64,000 nt of DNA. Origin: Terrimonas_B sp041743125 (GTDB lineage Bacteria > Bacteroidota > Bacteroidia > Chitinophagales > Chitinophagaceae). Where the stretch lies: the NCBI GenBank assembly GCA_041743125.1, contig JBGTNK010000263.1, positions 1 to 64,000 of the forward strand. Reading direction: 5' to 3'. The position numbers and the translations under genes were made by a program. The notes beneath the pieces are model-generated. The model did no database searches. It was not told the DNA's origin and saw only the letters and a list, made by a program, of their open reading frames with translations. Of the stretch, positions 60,580 through 64,000 are shown piece after piece. Each line of letters opens with the position of its first letter. Within the stretch, counting starts at the first letter, position 1.

Positions 60580-61032
60580 TTATTTCCCGTTTTTTTGTTT
60601 CAGCACTTCAAATATTCCATTGGAATAGAATTTCAAAATATCTCTTCTTTTTTCTGTGCTCGTTTGAATAAAATAGTAACTCGGATCTATACCATTATTA
60701 TATTCCTGTATCCCAATAATATCATTGCGGGTATATTTTTTTGACAAAGCCTTCGCCACAGGCAAAGGCAATTGCTCATGGAAAATGATCCTGGCAGTAA
60801 CTAATAATTCACCCTGCTCTGTGTAGTAAGCTGCATAACTGGTATTGTTTTTTGTAAAGGAAACCTTGAATGCTTCATTTGCCCTGGTCCAATATGCGTT
60901 TACAGCATCGCTGAAATCTGTACTAAAAGCACGTTGCACTGCCTTATTAACAGGATCATTTATATTACCTGCAAATACATTGATACCAAGTATCAGCAAA
61001 AGGGAAATGGTAAGAAGAAATAACTTTTTCAT
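60580..61032 (-). CDS. Exported PepSY/BLIP-like small protein
   Basis: 150 residues, signal peptide ending at about FAG. The mature part shows the beta-rich pattern F-x-V-x-F-x-K-N-N-T-S-Y-A-A-Y-Y-T-E-x-G-E-L of PepSY-like domains (AFKVSFTKNN, AAYYTEQGEL). Function unknown. Neighbour of the HbpS and YHS genes. Confidence 0.7.
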   Translation of the reverse strand: MKKLFLLTISLLLILGINVFAGNINDPVNKAVQRAFSTDFSDAVNAYWTRANEAFKVSFTKNNTSYAAYYTEQGELLVTARIIFHEQLPLPVAKALSKKYTRNDIIGIQEYNNGIDPSYYFIQTSTEKRRDILKFYSNGIFEVLKQKNGK

Positions 61033-61080
61033 TTTTAATTTTATTTTTATTATTTAAATTTTTATCAAAAAATAGCCGGG

Positions 61081-62070
61081 TTAGCTTTTTTCAGGAGTGG
61101 CCGGCTTGTCAAACTTTACTTTTTTACCTGCATGCTTTTTAATCTGGCCAGGCCAGTTTGTATCGGCCTTTGATACAAACCCATTAACATCCTTGTGAAA
61201 TCTCATATAGGCGTCTTCGGAATGTTGAAGTATCAGTCGGCCCTCAACTATATCAAATATTTCAGGATTGATGGGACGAAGTTTATTCAGTGCCATAGCA
61301 TATCCGCAGAAGGCTCCATACTGTGGTGCAAACATGTCAGAATGATCTTTAAACATGGCTGCATTTTCTTCAGAAGAAAACCAATAAGTTGCTCCATTAT
61401 ACCGGGCCATGTATTTCGGATCGCCCTTTACTGCTTTCATTTGGGTAAAATAAGCTACGGGATCATAACCCTGTAATGTTACTCCCTCCGGGTCTGTATT
61501 ATTCAGAAAATATTTTTCAGCATCCGTTGTAATTTGTTTGCCTCCTTTATCCGCAACTTTTGGCCAGTATTTATCAGCAAGGGCCAGGTTGCCCTGCACG
61601 TCCTTGTTCCATCCGTTTACCGCTCTTTGATTATGCTGAATAACCAAGCGGTTATTGACAATTGAAAATGTATTTACATCGATAGGCGCTACTCTTCCCA
61701 ATGAAACTGCATAAGCGCACCAGCCTCCAAAATCCGGTCTGTACTTTTCCGGCGCAGCTTTAAAAAGATCGAGATGGGCCTGCGAAGCGAAATAATAAAT
61801 TGCTTTGTCATAGGAGTATTGATATTTAGCATCTCCTTTTACTGGTTTGTTGTCTGTAAAAAAAGCGACCGGATCATATCCGTCAAGAATGACTCCTTCA
61901 TTGTTTAAATTATTAAATATCCTTTTTTCCTGCTGTGCATGTGCACCGATGACGGTAAAAAGTATAAATAATAAAACCATCGCCGTGAATACAAATTTGA
62001 ACAGGCTGTACTCCCTTGCCTTTTCTTTTTTCATCTGCTCCACTTTCAGAGCCTTCACTTTTGTTTCCAT
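61081..62070 (-). CDS. Exported protein with two tandem YHS domains
   Basis: 329 residues: an N-terminal anchor helix (about 25-45) and two YHS modules. The first has GYDPVAYFTDNKPVKG and GGWCAYAVSLG; the second GYDPVAYFTQMKAVKG and GAFCGYAMALN. YHS domains are small metal-binding modules linked to copper and other heavy metals. The two units are clear duplicates of each other and of the single-domain protein encoded upstream. Confidence 0.85.
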   Translation of the reverse strand: METKVKALKVEQMKKEKAREYSLFKFVFTAMVLLFILFTVIGAHAQQEKRIFNNLNNEGVILDGYDPVAFFTDNKPVKGDAKYQYSYDKAIYYFASQAHLDLFKAAPEKYRPDFGGWCAYAVSLGRVAPIDVNTFSIVNNRLVIQHNQRAVNGWNKDVQGNLALADKYWPKVADKGGKQITTDAEKYFLNNTDPEGVTLQGYDPVAYFTQMKAVKGDPKYMARYNGATYWFSSEENAAMFKDHSDMFAPQYGAFCGYAMALNKLRPINPEIFDIVEGRLILQHSEDAYMRFHKDVNGFVSKADTNWPGQIKKHAGKKVKFDKPATPEKS

Positions 62071-62153
62071 TTTATCGTTTTTGTGAGAACAAAGAAACTA
62101 CATCAAGGCTCCGTTCAATGTCCATTGCATTACAAATGAAACAGTATAGAAAC

Positions 62154-62178
62154 AAAAAAGCCCGGCATCTGTCGGGCT
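62154..62178 (-). terminator. Rho-independent terminator after the single-domain YHS gene
   Basis: On the minus strand a stem AGCCCG/CGGGCT with an eight-base loop is followed by a T run. It separates the YHS gene at 62212-62745 from the two-domain YHS gene. Confidence 0.82.
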
Positions 62179-62211
62179 ACTTACAAAAACCAGCATAGTA
62201 AAGAACTGTAC

Positions 62212-62745
62212 TTAATTGACTGATACCACCTGTTGGGCAGGTTTGTCATAATCCAGCTTCCTGCCAACATGAGTTTCTACAATGCCGGGCCAGTTCTTAT
62301 CAGCCTTAGCTGTATTTCCTTTAAGGTCTTTATTGAAAAGATCATAAGCTTCACGTGTATGCTGGAGAATCAGGCGACCATCTTCTACCTGGTATATAGT
62401 TGGATCTACCGGTCTTAATTTACCGATGCTCACAGCATACCCGCAAAATGCTCCATACTGCGGTGCATATTTTTTTGGTTCTTTTTTAAATAATTCTGCA
62501 TGCTCTGCTGAAACAAACCAATAAGTGGCTCCTTCGAATTGAGCAGAATATTGTTCAATCCCCATCACTGGTTTGTTGTCTGTAAAATAAGCTACGGGAT
62601 CATATCCTTCTATGATCACCGCTTTATCATTCAGGTTTACGAGGAAACCATCCGTTGCCTTAAAAACGGGTTCCTTAATAAAAAGATACCAGGCGGCAAA
62701 GGCCAGACCTGCTACCAGCAAGGACAATAGAAAAATCTTTTTCAT
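62212..62745 (-). CDS. Exported YHS-domain protein
   Basis: 177 residues with an N-terminal membrane helix and one YHS domain: EGYDPVAYFTDNKPVMG and YGAFCGYAVSIGKLRP. Closely related to both YHS units of the next gene on this strand, indicating recent duplication. Its own terminator follows. Confidence 0.85.
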   Translation of the reverse strand: MKKIFLLSLLVAGLAFAAWYLFIKEPVFKATDGFLVNLNDKAVIIEGYDPVAYFTDNKPVMGIEQYSAQFEGATYWFVSAEHAELFKKEPKKYAPQYGAFCGYAVSIGKLRPVDPTIYQVEDGRLILQHTREAYDLFNKDLKGNTAKADKNWPGIVETHVGRKLDYDKPAQQVVSVN

Positions 62746-62940
62746 AATTTTTTAGCGGTAAAGAAAGCACTGCTTTTAATAAAATAGTGTCTTTCAATTT
62801 ACAAAAAGGGTAAGTAAATAAATATTTTTATTGGCGTGGGAAAACTAAGGAGCTAAAACACTACATTCAACCCATTCTTATACGGATGATTGTTAATAGC
62901 AGATATAAAATTGCAAATAATAAAAAAGCCAGAAGAAATA

Positions 62941-64000
62941 TCAGTTTACTGATACAAAATCGGGTCGCCTGATAATATCCTGGTTATATTTAAACCGGAT
63001 ATTCGTATTCACTTCTACTCTCCAGCTCTCATTACGAAAATTTTTCCTGGGAAAATACATGCCCCGGAATTCGGTGGTACCGAATATCAGGCTTTCATTA
63101 CGGATACGAAGGCCACCCCCTAACGCGGCATATAGCTCAGGTTTGAATATATTATGTGTTTTTAAATTAAGATAAGCCGCATGTCCGAAAACAAAAGGAG
63201 CAAACCTGAAAAAAAATACTGACCATGGGCTAAAAAAAACGGATTCCCCTTTTATTGTAAAACGCAAATTGCCACTGGCTGTGTCACTCCTTAATTCCCG
63301 AAGGCCAAATTCGCTGTCGAGCCGTACAGGTTCATTTAATAAACTATTGAACTGCCGGGTGGCACTTCCCCTGAAAAAAAAGCGTTGTTTCCATTTCTTG
63401 TTGACATGATGAAGACGGCTAAAATAATCAACACTTGCCAGCAAGTCGATATCCTCTATTTTATTCTTATAGAAAAAACTGCCGGCCCGAAAAGTGTAAT
63501 TGAAATAATGCAGATTACCCGTAAAATAATACCGCTGAAAATTGAGACCGGCAAATAGCCTTTCCCGACCTTCCTTTTTTGTAATCCCTGCGGTAAATGC
63601 GCCTTCCATACCTTCAGGTACATCCTCATTTCTTCCAAAACCATACACATATTGCGTTTTATAAAAATCCTGCCTGAAAATTGAAAAAGATCCCAATACA
63701 GCTTTCAGATCAGCATACCTATAATTATACATGGTGGTATATTTGAAAGGCTTCTCCTTAAAATTTTGCTGTACTACCCTTAAACCAATTAAGCGGCGCA
63801 ACCTGGTCTTTTCAGAAAAATTATCCTCCCTTGCGGCATCAATGTTTAGTGCAAGCCAGGCGTCAACTATATTATATTTATATTTTAAATCCGCCAGGTA
63901 AACAGAGTCTTTATTGTAAAAATTTTGGGATTGATGCCATTCCAGTTCAGACCCATAGGTCCACCGCATGTACCGGTTGACCATGGGCCTGATCAACCGC
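62941..64000 (-). CDS. Outer-membrane beta-barrel protein, C-terminal part (cut by window edge)
   Basis: The minus-strand frame is open to the right edge; about 353 residues are seen and the gene continues beyond 64000. Alternating aromatic strands (FAGLNFQRYYFTGNLHYFNYTFRAG) and the repeated barrel pattern indicate the C-terminal barrel of an outer-membrane protein, possibly of a surface-antigen or DUF5686-like type. The C-terminus ...RPDFVSVN does not end in Phe. Family not decided. Confidence 0.7.
   Translation of the reverse strand, partial: RLIRPMVNRYMRWTYGSELEWHQSQNFYNKDSVYLADLKYKYNIVDAWLALNIDAAREDNFSEKTRLRRLIGLRVVQQNFKEKPFKYTTMYNYRYADLKAVLGSFSIFRQDFYKTQYVYGFGRNEDVPEGMEGAFTAGITKKEGRERLFAGLNFQRYYFTGNLHYFNYTFRAGSFFYKNKIEDIDLLASVDYFSRLHHVNKKWKQRFFFRGSATRQFNSLLNEPVRLDSEFGLRELRSDTASGNLRFTIKGESVFFSPWSVFFFRFAPFVFGHAAYLNLKTHNIFKPELYAALGGGLRIRNESLIFGTTEFRGMYFPRKNFRNESWRVEVNTNIRFKYNQDIIRRPDFVSVN

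Noticed and set aside
1..64000. CRISPR array, rRNA operon, riboswitch or prophage
   Set aside because: No regularly spaced direct repeats beyond the heptads, no rRNA-like sequence, no recognisable riboswitch core and no phage structural genes were seen.

Overview
This 64 kb window is a chromosomal segment of a Bacteroidota bacterium, most likely of the Chitinophagaceae type. The evidence is indirect but consistent: moderate to low G+C, few Shine-Dalgarno sequences, several exact matches to the Bacteroidota -7 promoter box TAnnTTTG, and many families typical of this phylum (DUF4199, Asp-box and regulator-propeller proteins, four-helix-bundle cassette, GIY-YIG mini-nuclease, membrane-anchored winged-helix regulator). 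No rRNA, CRISPR array, prophage or plasmid replication gene is visible.

Layout. 0-3 kb: an IS1595-type transposase runs off the left edge and abuts a DoxX gene that seems to have lost its native start; then LysE-type exporter and ATP-grasp genes on the minus strand. 3-13.8 kb: housekeeping block with a CCG Fe-S protein, tRNA-Gly(CCC), miaB, a sigma-54 activator, an LptE-like lipoprotein gene, a conserved repeat protein, secG, mltG, a YihY-type protein, two thioredoxin-fold proteins and a TrmH-type RNA methylase. 13.9-23.9 kb: a complete reductive pyrimidine-catabolism locus on one strand: semialdehyde dehydrogenase, class III aminotransferase, NCS1 permease, dihydropyrimidinase, ureidopropionase, preT and preA. 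A 408 bp four-helix-bundle cassette bounded by inverted arrays of a 7-bp repeat sits between preT and preA. 24-29.6 kb: VOC, SRPBCC, a large AsmA-like protein, DUF302 and an HPF-like protein.

29.6-34.5 kb: accessory region. A membrane-anchored OmpR-type regulator is divergent from three exported proteins, two of which end in the same Lys-Gly-Gly-Cys tail. It is flanked by tRNA debris: two tRNA-Pro-like repeat copies, two tRNA 3'-end remnants, and an intact tRNA-Pro(GGG) whose 5' end is overlapped by a GIY-YIG nuclease gene that has no stop codon of its own. 34.5-42.6 kb: a dihydroorotase homologue lacking its metal ligands, then a glycan operon for GDP-D-glycero-alpha-D-manno-heptose (hddA, gmhA, fused hddC-gmhB) with two glycosyltransferases, a TylF-type methyltransferase and an embedded MazF-type toxin-antitoxin pair. 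42.7-51 kb: a secreted conserved protein, lepA, DinB, L,D-transpeptidase, aquaporin, two-domain VOC and an outer-membrane protein. 51-55.4 kb: a cytoplasmic subtilase with zinc ribbon and glycogen-binding domain, coupled to a small membrane protein and followed by a ferric-reductase-like/Rieske fusion and a Cys/His-motif membrane protein. 55.5-64 kb: GNAT, standalone coaB-type ligase, SDR, then minus-strand exported proteins (outer-membrane protein, SMP-30/gluconolactonase, HbpS/GlcG, PepSY-like, two YHS proteins with three YHS domains in all) and a beta-barrel protein cut by the right edge.

Most unusual: the GIY-YIG/tRNA-Pro arrangement with its tRNA-derived repeats, the heptad-bounded four-helix-bundle cassette inside preTA, the KGGC-tailed exported pair, and the subtilase/Rieske gene set.
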